From NCBI GenBank assembly GCA_020465985.1, contig JAANYP010004866.1, forward strand, positions 147,473 through 211,472: a DNA stretch of 64,000 bases. Reading direction: 5' to 3'. This document shows, one piece after another, positions 23,168 to 34,022 of this stretch. The notes beneath the pieces were generated by a model. The model saw only the letters and a program-made list of their open reading frames with translations. It was not told where the DNA came from and did not search any database. The position numbers and the translations under genes are program-made. How positions within the stretch are numbered: the stretch's first letter is position 1; each line of letters opens with the position of its first letter. This DNA comes from Centrapalus pauciflorus. Lineage: Eukaryota; Streptophyta; Magnoliopsida; Asterales; Asteraceae.

Positions 23168-23880
23168 TTATACTTGGAATGCCACTGATTCTTTTGAGTA
23201 TCCAATGAATATGCCTTCATCAGCCTTCTGATTAAATTTTCCCAAGTTGTCTTTATCGTTCAAGATGAAACACCTGCATCCAAAGACATGGAAAAATTTA
23301 ATATTAGGTACTCGTTTATTTATCAGCTCATATGGTGTTTTTCCGAATCTTTTATTTATAATAGATCTATTCTGGGTGAAACATTGAGTTGCCACAACTT
23401 CAGCCCAGAGGAACAATGACAGATTTGAATATGCGAGCATCGTCCATGCAGATTCCACAAGCGTTCGGTTTCGTTTTTTAACTACTCCGTTTTGTTGTGG
23501 GGTACGTGCTGCCGAAAATTGATGCGTGACCCCAACAGAAGTAAGAAATGTCTTGAGGGACTTGTTCTTGAATTCTGTACCATTATCAGATCCAATGGTC
23601 TGGACCGACAGCTGCAACTTAACTTGAATCTTGCGTATGAAGTCAATTATTATCTCTGTAGCTTCAGACTTGATCTCAGGAAGAATACCCATGTGTCTCG
23701 TGAATAATCATCTACTATGACCAACACATATTTCTTGTTGTTGATACTTTGTATCCGCATAGGCCCGCATAAATCCATATGAAGAAGCTCCAATGGCCTA
23801 GTTGAAGAATGTTCAACCTTTAATTTGTGTGACGCCCTCACCATCTTTCCTTTTTCACATGCTTCACACCTTTTGAAATC
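23168..23880 (-). pseudogene. Copia-A integrase core, active-site Glu changed
   Basis: Integrase inserts the cDNA into the host genome. From 23880 down: CEACEKGK zinc-binding cysteines (after a frameshift near 23880), the first catalytic Asp in LLHMDLCGPM, DDYSRDTWVFF, the second in GSDNGTEFKN, then TPQQNGVVKKRNRTL. The usual copia motif is VVER/VVEK; here the catalytic Glu is Lys. GKTPYELINKRVPNIKFF and FIGYSKES follow. Frames overlap at 23650-23692 because of a shift. The Glu-to-Lys change alone would disable strand transfer. Confidence 0.9.
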
Positions 23881-24361
23881 AGAGAGTCGGTAGTCCTTTA
23901 ACTAAACCACCTTTTGCGAGATTGGTCAGTTCTTTGAAGTTCAAATGAGATAGACGGCGATGCCACAACCAGGATTCTTTTGATGTTGCCTTTGACAGTA
24001 AGCAGACATCTTTCTTCAAATTAATTTTTTCTAAGTCTATGGAGTACAAATTTGTTTTCCTAGTTCCTGCATGGATTTGCTTCCCTTCCCCAGATCTTAT
24101 ACTACACCTATTCGCTTTGAAATTGACTTCCAACCCTTTATCGCACAGTTGGCCAATGCTGAACAGATTGTGGCCAAGACCATCAACATAAAATACCTTC
24201 TGAATAGTAATCTTGTCGTATTTCATACTTCCATAGCCTTTGATCAGATAGAACTGATCATTTCCAAATCTGACCGTCCCACAGAATTTGTCAACAAAGT
24301 TCATTAGGGTGTCTCGTTGTCCGGTCATATGCTTGGAACATCCGGAGTCAAGGTACCACAC
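23881..24361 (-). pseudogene. Copia-A protease and GAG-pre-integrase domain
   Basis: An open 160-codon frame begins WYLDSGCSKHMTG, the aspartic protease active site (DSG), passes VFYVDGLGHNLFSIGQLCD and ends in the integrase HHCC region WLWHRRLSHLNFKEL. The protease cuts the polyprotein. A frame change at the upstream end separates it from gag. Confidence 0.92.
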
Positions 24362-26005
24362 ATGATTTACCTACAAGACGAAGTAAAACGTGAGGTGCCC
24401 ACTTATACTTGGGAATTTTAGATTTCAGTAAATCATGTGGTATTTCTTTAGGTAAACTAACAGATAATTGCTTTGTCTTTGGAACCCACTTTTTAACAGT
24501 CTTTTTGGGTATCCATTTTTGTACAGTTCTTTTTGGAACTGATTTTGAAATATGTTTCTTTGGATCCCTTTGCTGTTTAAGACTGGGAACCTTGTTCTTT
24601 GCTATCCATACAAACATATCGGAATTATGCAATGATTTAACATTCAACGCATGACATTTGGAAGATTTAAACGAAAACAGTTCAGCACGAGAGTATTTAG
24701 AACATTGTTTAACAGTAAATTTATTACAGACAGATTTATCTACAGATCTAATCCTATCTGGAACACTCATATCTTTCAGTCTCCACTCCTTTCTAACACT
24801 CGTCTTTTTTTTGCCACTTGCTTCTTTCGCCATATTTGCTTGGATGTTCTTTTCACAGAATTATTAGACATAATAGAAAAACAAAAATTAGTCGATTTAG
24901 TACCAGCTTTAATCTGCATAAATTTCTTACCTTTTGAAGTATCTGCTTTCTTTGCCATTGTTACCTTAGATGAAGATGATTCACCTTTTTCAAATTTTGG
25001 AGTAACAAAAGAAACTTTTGCTTTCTCCTTCTTGTGTAAAACAGGTGATGATATTGATTCAACCTTAAAATCTGTAGGTATTCTTTTCAAAATACTTACT
25101 AGTCCTTTAAGTTTATCAGCTTGTTTGTCATGAAGTGGTTTTATAAACTCGTCAATTTTGACAAACATTTCTTCCAAAGAGTTGAATTCAGAGTTCATAT
25201 ACAGATCAAACTCCTTTTCAGAATTGATAGAATCAGGTTGGATTAAAGATCTCTGATATGGTTGAGATTTGATTTCAGGCTGGTTTTTAAGTTCTAGTTC
25301 CAAATCTTTAATCTCAGCCTGAAGATTTGCTTTTTCAGTTTCAAAAGTTTTAAGTTTCAATTCAAGATCAGAATTAATATTTTCAAGAATTGAGTTCAAA
25401 ATGTATGGCTTTTGAGTGTAAGAAGTATTTTTAGACAAGTATTTGTCAGAATATGTCTGAATATACTCTTCTGATTTACATGGATTCTGATAACTTTCAT
25501 TAAGTTTGTCAAAATTCAAAGTATTTTGCATTTTATCTTTTCTCAACCTTTTCAGATCTTTAGCTGATTCTACCTCATCTGATGCTCTTAAAAATACAAT
25601 CTTTAATCCTATATTCATGTATCTAGTATCGTACAAAGTTGGGGAACATGAAATAGCTTTTGCTAGATACTTAGGATTATCACAACCAATACCTATTTTA
25701 GAATTATAAAAATCGGTATCTTTTGGTTGATTCAGATGAATAGTCTGATTTGTTTGTCCTCTTTTAAGAAATTCATCTTCTAAGGATTTAATATTCTCAT
25801 ATAGTTTTGTCCTTTCAGCAAAGATGGAATTATACTTTACAAAATAATTTGTTGATTCTGATTCTGCTAATTTGAGTTTTTCTGTTAAGTCAGAAATAGT
25901 GTTACTCAACTTTTCATGTTCGAGTCTCAATTTGTTTTCCAAAGAATGGACGTACTTTTTCTCGGCTTTTAAAGATTTTTCATATCGTTTTAGCATGTAA
26001 GCCAT
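24348..26005 (-). pseudogene. Copia-A Gag tail: coiled coil and basic region
   Basis: The 409-codon frame from 26005 is a long heptad-rich coiled coil (KYVHSLENKLRLEHEKLSN, TISDLTEKLKLAE), then a conserved block DEFLKRGQT, QTIHLNQPK, FYNSK, NPKYL, then a second helical region. A shifted frame from 24833 adds Lys-rich repeats VPKRTVQKWIPKKTVKKW before the protease. It follows the zinc knuckle, so Gag extends roughly 600 residues beyond where simple copia Gag ends. The block recurs in Copia-B and Copia-E. Role unknown; it may assemble particles or bind partners. Confidence 0.75.
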
Positions 26006-27544
26006 TTGAGCAAGTTTCCTAGCTCACAGGAGTTATCATCATCAGAATCAGGATTAGATCGTACCTCGGGTGTCTCTGAGTTGTCTGAGGCATCTGAATC
26101 TGACCCATCATCTTCTTGGTCTTTGTTGCATCCCGCTTCTCCTGTGGCCATTAATGCCATATCCTCTCTCAGTTCATTCTCAGAATTAGAATCCTTTGTC
26201 TCTTTAGCTTCATCATCAGCCAAACCTACCTAGACTTCATCTTCAGCCAACATAGCAGATTCACTCAACTCAGATTCATTCAAAACTTCTGACGTCAGGC
26301 AAATACGGGCATCTTCATCCAGAATATATTCATCCTCAGACAGTTGAAGCCAGTGGTCATCCTCAGCCATTAAAGCCTTTCCAGCCTCCTTTTCCTTAGC
26401 CAGTAGTGCCTTCCGAGTATAGTAGTCTGAGTTCTTGATTACTGGCGGTCTGCATTCCCTTGCAAAGTGGCCTGGCTTGCCACAGTTATAACACTTCTCC
26501 TCGTCTTCTTTCTTGGCCGACCTCTCATGCTTCTCATATTTATCATGTTTCTTACCACTACTTTCCTTAGATTTTTCATATTTGTCTTTCTTCTCATATT
26601 TTCTGGAGCCTGTCTTGTATCGCATTTTATTGTTTGTAGGCTTGCGGTAAATTTCTTCTGAAAAGCCTTTGTCAGTAAAGCCATCTACTTTTTCATTTCC
26701 TCAATTTCGGAGTCTGCTGTTGAATCTGTTGATTCTGATTCTGATGAACTGCTACTTATAACAACACGCTTATCCTTTTTCAGCTTTTATTTGTACTTTT
26801 TATCTGTAAGGAGAGCCTGAGGATCAATTGTTGCTTTCTCAGCTTGCTTTTTGCCAGAAACCTTTCTTAAAACAACTTCTTGATAGTTGTTTAGGTTTTC
26901 AAACACCATATGAAAATCCATTTCATCAATCTCTTTGGTCTGTTGGATAATCATAGTGTGTTTATCCCACTCTGGATTGAGAACATTCAGGAATTTAACA
27001 TTGATGTCCAAATTTGATTTTGTTACCCCGTTTCTTTCATCTCACTCACAAGGTTAACAAATCTCAGATAAGTGTTCTCTAACAGCTCTCTTTCTCTAGC
27101 TTGGAAATTCTCAAATGTCATCAAGCTGTTGCGTGCCCTGTTTGTGGCTGCTTTATCTGACCCACTCATCAGCTTACACACCTCATCCCAGATGGATTTG
27201 GCTGTGGTTGTATTAGTCAGACTTAGGTAGATGTCATTTGGAATTGAAATCAGTAGGAGTTTTCAGGCTGTATTATCACCCAACTTTCTTTTCTTCTGAG
27301 CCTCTGTCAGATTTGCAGTTGTGACCTCTACTGTTCTCTCAGGTATCGGAGGATTTTCGTTTGGAACTGCAAGGATAGTAACAAAGAATCTGGCTGGGCT
27401 TTCAGTCAGTGAGGCCAACATCTCCTCAGATAAGTCGTGAAAGCTTATAAACTCTAGAAACTGTTCCCTCCACTGCGCATATTCTCCTCTGTAAAGAATC
27501 GGAGGTTTGGTTTCATAACCCATGGCCAGTGCGTCTTTAGACAT
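26006..27544 (-). pseudogene. Copia-A Gag core and zinc knuckle
   Basis: ATG at 27544 starts MSKDALAMGYETKPPILYRG, the usual copia Gag N-terminus. Stops or shifts occur near 27262, 27020 and 26787. The UBN2-like core continues with IWDEVCKLMSGSD, NVKFLNVLNPEWDKHTMII and FENLNNYQEVV. A Lys/Glu-rich stretch leads to the CCHC knuckle CYNCGKPGHFAREC (about 26450-26495), then an acidic Ser/Asp tail. Gag binds element RNA and forms the particle. Confidence 0.88.
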
Positions 27545-28648
27545 TGTGGATTGACAATACTAAATTTTCCAAGATCTTTTTATGGATAAGGAATGATTTC
27601 TGAATGAACACTGAAAACAAACTTGAAATATGAAAGACCAAACTCGGGTAGTGAATGGTCAAACTCGGTCAACAAAGTGTAAAACTCGGTCAAAGAAGAG
27701 TCAAACTCGATTAAAGAAGAGTCAAACTCGAACAATGAAGTATAAAACTCGATCAAAGAAGGATTAAACTCGAACTAAGATTGAGTAAACTTGAATTACA
27801 AAACATCAAACTCGATTGAAACCGTGTGAAAATCGAATGAAGTTTGGTTCAACTCGAATGCAAAGTGAATGAACTTGAATGAATTTGATCTAACTCGAAT
27901 GAAACTGTAATCAAGCTCAAATAGATGTTAATCACAAGTATTTTCAACTCGAAAGCAAGTTCTGGTAAAACACGAATTATATTTGATCAAACTCAAATGA
28001 AGTTTTGTGAAACTCGAATGAAGTGTTTTCAAACTTAAATGAAGTTTAAACAAACTCGAACAATACACTTATCAAACTCGATTAAAGATTGATCAAACTT
28101 GGTCAATTCTTTAATCAAACTCAATCAATATACTTATCCAACTCGATTCAAACTTTATAAAACTCGATGAAAATACTTATCCAACTCGAACACTTCTTGA
28201 TAAAACTCGATTAAAACTAAAATCTTAGTCTTATCCGAGTTTAAACAGATTTTCAAAAAACCAAGTTCAAATTCTCTATATTCAACCAAAAATCATCTAA
28301 ATGATCCCAAAATTAAATCGAGTGTGCGGTTTTACAAACACCTTTTAAAAGAACTTTTTGCCTAATTTCAGATCAAACTTCCAAAATTTTGCAAAAACAG
28401 TGAAGAACAAAAAGTTTTCGAAAATTTAGTAAAATCAGAATAACTTTATGTGTTTTGAATTAGAGTCTGAGATTAGATTCAATCTTTTCGTCTTGAAAAG
28501 TTGTTCCTTCAATCCAAAACTCAAATCAAAACATCCACAAAATCAAAAACCGTCAATGATTTTGTGATTTTCAAAAAAAAATGTTGATGTAACAGTGTTC
28601 TAGAAAAACCAATTTTTAGATTCAAAAATCAATCAATTCAGTCATATT
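27545..28648 (-). other. Copia-A 5' leader
   Basis: Non-coding between primer site and gag ATG. The minus strand has TTTGTTTTCAG near 27616, a possible acceptor upstream of the ATG. Most of the leader is occupied by the motif array. The part nearest the LTR (28221-28648) is AT-rich with no feature. Confidence 0.6.
27628..28220. repeat. Array of AACTCGA motifs (Copia-A 5' leader)
   Basis: More than twenty copies of AAACTCGA or AAACTCGG followed by ATGAA, TTAAAG, or TCAAAG-type tails, roughly every 15-30 bases and never an exact tandem. In the element's sense strand the motif reads TCGAGTTT. Confidence 0.92.
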
Positions 28649-28662
28649 TGGCTCTGATACCA
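28649..28662 (-). other. Copia-A primer binding site (tRNA-Met)
   Basis: The minus strand reads TGGTATCAGAGCCA, 2 nt inside the 5' LTR, a perfect initiator tRNA-Met site. Confidence 0.93.
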
Positions 28663-28664
28663 AT

Positions 28665-28955
28665 TGTTATTAAGTAATTATCAATAACAATAAATATTAA
28701 AACAATCAAGAACTGAAATTAGATGAAAGACTAACCGAATGATTGTATTATCAGAGAGAATTTACAATGCGAATATCAACAACACTGAACCCTAGGTATG
28801 AACTTCCATAGAAAAGAATATTCGTGTATGTGAATTGTACAACCCGTACCACTACTGTACATCATTTATCTATTTGTATACATTTAACAACTATTGAACA
28901 ATTACAAAATACCCCTAGAGTTGTATTCTTCATAAACCAAAATATATTCCCAACA
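28665..28955 (-). repeat. Copia-A 5' LTR
   Basis: Minus strand TGTTGGGAATATATT to AATAACA, 291 bp. It pairs with 6693-6985. Confidence 0.92.
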
Positions 28956-29308
28956 ACTTGCTAGGCGACGGCTTACCCCGGTTGTGAGGACAATGTTTCA
29001 GGTTTAGCTCATAAGGGAAAAGCAATAGCTTCAGGGTCAAGTGTTTGAGGACTCGTGGTATCAGATAGACTTCCACTTGTTTTGTAATTATTATCGGATT
29101 TGTAATTGGGATGGGTAGATCCCTAGTCTTTCGATTTGATTGTAATAACTAGATTATTTACTATAGCGTACTCTGAATGCTATGGTGTTAGTTTATTTAT
29201 GCACTGAATTTGAGGTTTAAACTTAGATTACTTTTATTATATTGAAATTTGAGGTTTATGTTGTCGGATTATAGTAAAAGTGTTGCGTTATTAGAACGGG
29301 GCGTTTCA
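28956..29308 (+). mobile_element. Solo gypsy LTR L1, part 3 of 3
   Basis: It begins with the right ACTTG duplication of Copia-A and continues GGCTTACCCCGG and TGTTTCAG|GTTTAGC (acceptor ending 29001). The GGGAAAAGC and GGGTCAAGTG boxes typical of the post-acceptor part of these LTRs follow, and it ends GGGGCGTTTCA at 29308. TCCAA follows. Its 29314-29343 flank is a short unassigned piece. Confidence 0.75.
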
Positions 29309-29343
29309 TCCAAGCACCTCCAAACCATATGCATATACATATG

Positions 29344-29637
29344 TGTTAGGAATTAATTTTTTTGATGAATATATTAAGTCTAGGGGTCAGTTTGTAATTA
29401 CTTGATAGTTTTGACTTTGTATATAAATAAGAAAGTGATCTACTGTAAATGTACAATTCGTACATCCTGTTTTGCATGGATATTCTCTTTTGTACGAAAT
29501 TCAGATCTAGGGCTTTGTGCATTCTTTGTCTCGTATTGTAATCCTCTGATCCTGATCAATCAAAGAGTTCGGTTAGTAGTATCTAATTTTGTTCTTATTG
29601 CATATGTTTAATTGTGATTGATTGAATAAGAATATCA
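29344..29637 (+). repeat. Copia-E 5' LTR
   Basis: TGTTAGGAATTAATT to AATATCA, 294 bp, homologous along its length to the Copia-A LTR (for example CTAGGGGTCAGTTTGTAATT, TTCGGTTAGTAG). Confidence 0.85.
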
Positions 29638-29639
29638 AT

Positions 29640-29653
29640 TGGTATTAGAGCCT
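29640..29653 (+). other. Copia-E primer binding site
   Basis: TGGTATTAGAGCCT, 2 nt after the LTR; two mismatches to the tRNA-Met site of Copia-A. Confidence 0.8.
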
Positions 29654-30284
29654 AAAATGGCAAAATTTTTGATTGAATTTGGATCTGAAAATCGGTTTTG
29701 AAAAACACTGTTCGATCAATTTTTTTTGAAAAACGAAAAAACCTCTAAGGGTTTTTAATCAGTGGATGCTTTTATCTGAAAATTGGATCGAAGGCTCGCA
29801 TTTTAAATACGAACAAATTAAATCTAATATGAGTTTTTAATTCAAAACACACAAAAACTTCTTTGGATTTTACGGATTTTTAAAAAAGTTGTGTGTTCTA
29901 GACTGTTTTTGACAAATTCAAGGCTTTTAATCTGAAATAGGTCAAATTGTTTTCACAAAAAGTGTTTGTGTATGTAAAACGCACCTTCGATTGCAATTTG
30001 GGATCAATTCATCAATTTTTGGGGAAAAATTTAGAATTTGGACTTAGAACATTTCAAAACAATTAAAACTCGAATTATATTGAAAATCATGTTTTAATCG
30101 AGTTTTATAAAGAAGGAATCAAGTTGGATATAAGTTTTAATCGAGTTGGATCAAGACTTATTCGAGTTGGATAAGTACTTTGATCGAGTTTTATAAAGTC
30201 GGATTCGAGTTGGAAGTGAGTTTTTACCGAGTTTGATAAAATTTCTTTCGAGTTTGTACAAGTGTTGATCGAGTTTGTACAAGT
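29654..30284 (+). repeat. Copia-E leader with TCGAGTT motif array
   Basis: AT-rich leader. From 30066 it holds about a dozen copies of AATCGAGTTTTATAAAG, ATTCGAGTTGGATAAG, and TCGAGTTTGTACAAG. The motif equals the sense-strand motif of Copia-A. The leader ends at the Copia-B insertion. Confidence 0.85.
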
Positions 30285-30640
30285 TGTTGTAAATGTATTC
30301 CCAGTATAATATCAGCACTCGTGTATAATCTTACCAATATTCAAGACAAAACAGGATAATTTCTCAATGATTTGCAAGGAATAAAGATGACAATGACAGA
30401 GAATGTTTTCTCCAAAAGCGGCGGCTGATTTCAATATTCGTGTGACTGAATGTGGGAAACCCTAGGTGGGTCTCCCTTTACAATGGAATAAAAGCAACTA
30501 TCCAACTATTACATAATTGCCCCCTCAACTTTTAAAATAAAGGAAACAACTAAATAAAAGTCTAGAAATGAATTACCAGGAAATAAACTAATAACAATTA
30601 TTACAAAAGAAAGTCACAAGATCAAAATTAAATGTCTACA
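30285..30640 (-). repeat. Copia-B 3' LTR
   Basis: Minus strand TGTAGACATTTAATT to TTTACAACA; the far end could be 3 nt shorter. It contains GAGGGGGCAATTATG. No second copy is in the window, so the boundary rests on TG/CA ends and the adjoining purine tract. Confidence 0.75.
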
Positions 30641-30655
30641 AATCTCCCCCTTTTC
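30641..30655 (-). other. Copia-B terminal polypurine tract
   Basis: Minus strand AAAAGGGGGAGATT abuts the LTR, as in Copia-A. Confidence 0.75.
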
Positions 30656-30657
30656 GA

Positions 30658-33600
30658 TCATTGTGGGTGAACTCGGGCGTGATCCGTTGTTTCTCGGAGG
30701 CCAAGGACGACGCCGAACCGTCTAGTCACTTGCCTTAAATGTAGCCTCTCATTCAGCAGTTCTATGCCACTGAGAATGTCTTGAATCTCCTTCGGTTTGC
30801 GTTTAAGATCAGGGAGTGTCTGAGCATTGTTTTCTTGAGTTCTCTTGGTGAGCTCGGCTCTGAGTAATCTGATTGTTCCGTCGGAGTAGCAGGGCAAATC
30901 CTCAATGCGCATATACTTTTTCTATCCTTTCTGGTTCAAAAATATGTTTCTCGGCTGCCCCCCCAATAAAACTTTGTACGCTGGGTAGTGGTTTAGTAGA
31001 AAGATATCTTGCTCTGGAGCTCTTAGACCGACTTTAACCAAAGCACTTTCAATCGCCATTTAAAAATCTCTTAAGCACATAACAATGGAGCGGTGATTCA
31101 TGCTTCTGGTAAGGGCGGCAACCGCTGTCATGTTAGTTAGACGTTTCTTGATCCTGTTTTTCAATCTATCGTGCAGATACTCAACGTCGTCTACGTTCAC
31201 GAAGTCTAGGTCATTTTCATGCAGATTGAACTGATCCATCTTCTCGGAGAACCTCAAATGCAGGAGTGAGCACTCGAGCTCTCTTGTACATATGGATCCT
31301 GACAAGCTTTACGATCTTTGATTTTGACCGATATTTATCCTTTGGTCTTTTCTCACTGAGCATCATCTGATTGTACTCAGCCTGTTCATCTTTTGATAGT
31401 TAGTTCCATTAGTAAATGTCTGCTGAATGACCCATGCTTTTTCCTGAACACCATTTAAACCTTTCTTCAAGAAAGGGATTCTGAAACTGCTCTGCCGGGA
31501 ATTTTCTCAAAAATCTTTCAGGCCTTGAACTGGGGGTTCTTATAGTTCGGCCGGAGGGGCTTCAAGTAGTTTAACAATTTTTCCCCATACGTTCCTGCCT
31601 TAGCTCTTCTTTTAAGTCCTCGGGTAAAGCATGTACCCCACCTTTAGAATACCAGCTAACCCAATATAGATCACTTTCATCGTGGATGCCTATTTCTTCA
31701 GGCCTAATATCAAAAGAATCCATAGTTCTAGGGCCTGAAGACTCTGGTTCCTAGGTTTGAGGTTGGGGTATTGTTTGGACTTTGGGAGGACTTTGGACCA
31801 ATAGGGTTTCTTTGGCTGGTGGGATTTCTTTGGGAGTAGGGGAGGAAGCTTGGATAGAATATAATATTTCTTGTTGAGGCACATGGGGTGGGGAATTTTA
31901 AGAATTCAAATGATGATGAAGATTTCTGTGGAGACGCAGGTTCAGGCTTTGGAATAATCGGAGGATAGTCTTCTACGATTGCCGAAAGAGGATCTAAAGG
32001 AGCTGGACCTTCAACCATAGGCTCATCTTCAATCATTTCCTGAGCCTCGGAAGTCTTTTCCCCAAACCCTTGTTCTGACCCTTCTGCTCCCCCTATAATA
32101 AGCATCTGGTCCTCAGACTGAACTCTCTGACGGTTCTCCCCCTCATGGCGATCAGGGTCGTCCTGATCGTCATGTTTTCTCTTATGGGAGTCAGCCTGAG
32201 GACGACACTGTAGCTCAATAACTGCAAATTCAAGACGGTCCACTATGGTGTTTATTTGCTTTTGGACTTGAAGAATTAAACGTGTAAGCGTGTCCATTTT
32301 GTCAGAGAGCTCTGAGATTTGTGCTTGGACTGATCGAGTACTTGGTGGTGGCAGATCCTCAGATGCAACACCCTTACCCTTGATGAATGATAAAAGGGCG
32401 GTATGTCACTCTACGGTAGCCTCCTTATGGGCGTCTAGGTCAGCCCGGGTAATAACTCCAGCAGCACGTAGAGCCGTTGTTAACATCTCAAGAGAGATCT
32501 CGGGATGTCAAGATGTTGATGGAATTTGAGTGGCAATATCAGGACTTCCTTCCATCATTTCTGGCTCCAATGTGGGATGCGCAGATCCGGAAGTTTGTGG
32601 AGCCACCACAAAGGCGGCTTGTTCTGGGTTGCACACCACGGAAGCATCGTGCTGTGTGTGTGGGGGTGGGGTGTGAGCTTTGGTCGAGCGAATGATGGTC
32701 ACTGGGGGCGACATGTGACCGGTTTCAACATCACGGCTCTCCGAGTGAGAGGGTGATGGAGTATGTGCAATATCCCCATGAAATGAAGTGGTTTCCCTTT
32801 GAGGGGATACCAAGTGGATGGTGGGGGTTGTTTTCGACCATTGGACTGATGGTCTTATGCTGGGTTGTTCGGCTTAGGGGGCTGAGATCTCCCTCTAATG
32901 CAGCGCTTTCATCTCTCAGTTGGATAGAGACGGTCCGTTCAGAATCGGTCGCCTCACCTGCAGCTTCCTCCCTTACCTCTGACAACTCCCTCTCACCCGA
33001 ACCCAATATATTTTTTGCTGCCACCTCAGCTCCCTCATACTCACTCACTCTCTCCTCACCTTCGAACTGGTTAGGCTCAGTTGGTTCTGACTGAGCCTCA
33101 TCCAGATAGAACACCCTTATATATTCCCTGACCCTCTCGGTTTGAGCTGCTTGTTGTAGCAATGAAAGTGGAATAGGCATTACTGCAACGGTAGTTGTTG
33201 CTGTTGGGATCTTTATCCTTTGAAGCGCGGTGGTGAAATAGACGTCGACTTCTGGACACTCATGAATGTTGTCGTCTTGGTCCATGACATATTGAATGAT
33301 CAGTTGCAGGAACTGTTGAAATGGTATGTACTTTCGGCTGCGTTTCGTTCTTTTCTGTAGAACTGCTCTTTTCAATTCCTCGAAAAGGAATGCCGCGTAG
33401 TCATAGTGTCGGTCGAACGCGAATGCGGCAAACATGTAAAGAACTTGGATTGAAGCAGAGTCATGGCCTGAATGTTTCCCGGTGAAACGTTTGTTGGTTA
33501 TGTCGAACAGTACCCTCTAGTGTGCTTGAAGGTGCTTAGTTCTGCATTGAGATGGCTTTGAGAGAGGGCCATCATGTCCAAGGGATTTGATTTCGTCAAG

Positions 33601-34022
33601 GGTTTCTATGAAGGAAGGTATGGGGGCGAAGGCATATCTTGTGACAGAGAATGCTTCAGCAGGTAGGCGGAGAATGTGGCGTATGGCTTCTTGGGTGAGT
33701 TTTACTGGAACACAGTCTATGGTAGATAGGAAGTGGGGCTCAGCATCAGACACAAAAGTGAGATGATGCCAGAATTGTTGGAGGTATATGGATGGTACAG
33801 ATATGGCGGTGGTCAGGAAGTAGAAGAGTGGGTGGCCTTTGAAGATATCAAAGGTGATATCCTCGGCTTCATGGCGGAGGGTGAAAATGTCAAGTTGCCA
33901 ATTGTGGGGGGCAAACTCGACATATTGGGATTGGGGTAGAAGGGACTCCTCGGGAAGTTGGGCGTTATTGTTTGGGAGAGGTGAATGGGGTAGGGTTAGA
34001 ACAAAATCTGGTTTCATGAGTC
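30658..34022 (-). pseudogene. Extra ORF of Copia-B, downstream of pol
   Basis: The reading frame starts just after the putative acceptor at ATG 34017 (MKPDFVLTLPHS). It shows SIYLQQFWHHLTF, then a stop near 33514 where the homologous position suggests Trp. It goes on through RVLFDITNK, IQVLYMFAAFAFDRHYDYA, the acidic/Ser-rich region and, after a frameshift near 32790, a Pro-rich and charged region to about 31730. A broken C-terminal block reads LPCYSDGTIRLLRAELTKR and RRFGVVLGLRE. Domain order matches the Copia-A extra ORF, so both were inherited from a common ancestor or exchanged. Function unknown; no membrane span is evident. Confidence 0.68.

Larger units (their letters stand above)
6693..28955 (-). 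mobile_element. Copia-A: SIRE/Maximus-like Ty1/copia element
   Basis: This is a complete-ended copia element on the minus strand. Its LTRs are 293 and 291 bp (6693-6985 and 28665-28955), flanked by ACTTG at 6688-6692 and 28956-28960. Excluding Gyp-T it is about 14.1 kb, long for copia. The order is LTR, tRNA-Met primer site, leader with motif array, gag with a long coiled-coil tail, protease, integrase, RT, RNase H, decayed LTR relic, promoter and intron, extra ORF, purine tract, LTR. Frameshifts and stops in every domain make it non-autonomous today. Confidence 0.88.

Noticed and set aside
27628..28220. CRISPR-like spaced repeats
   Set aside because: Repeats are short, degenerate, in both orientations and unevenly spaced; the setting is a plant retrotransposon leader.
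32290..33094. Overlapping plus-strand ORFs of 70-113 codons
   Set aside because: They are antisense shadows of the Copia-B extra ORF, which has matching domains in Copia-A.
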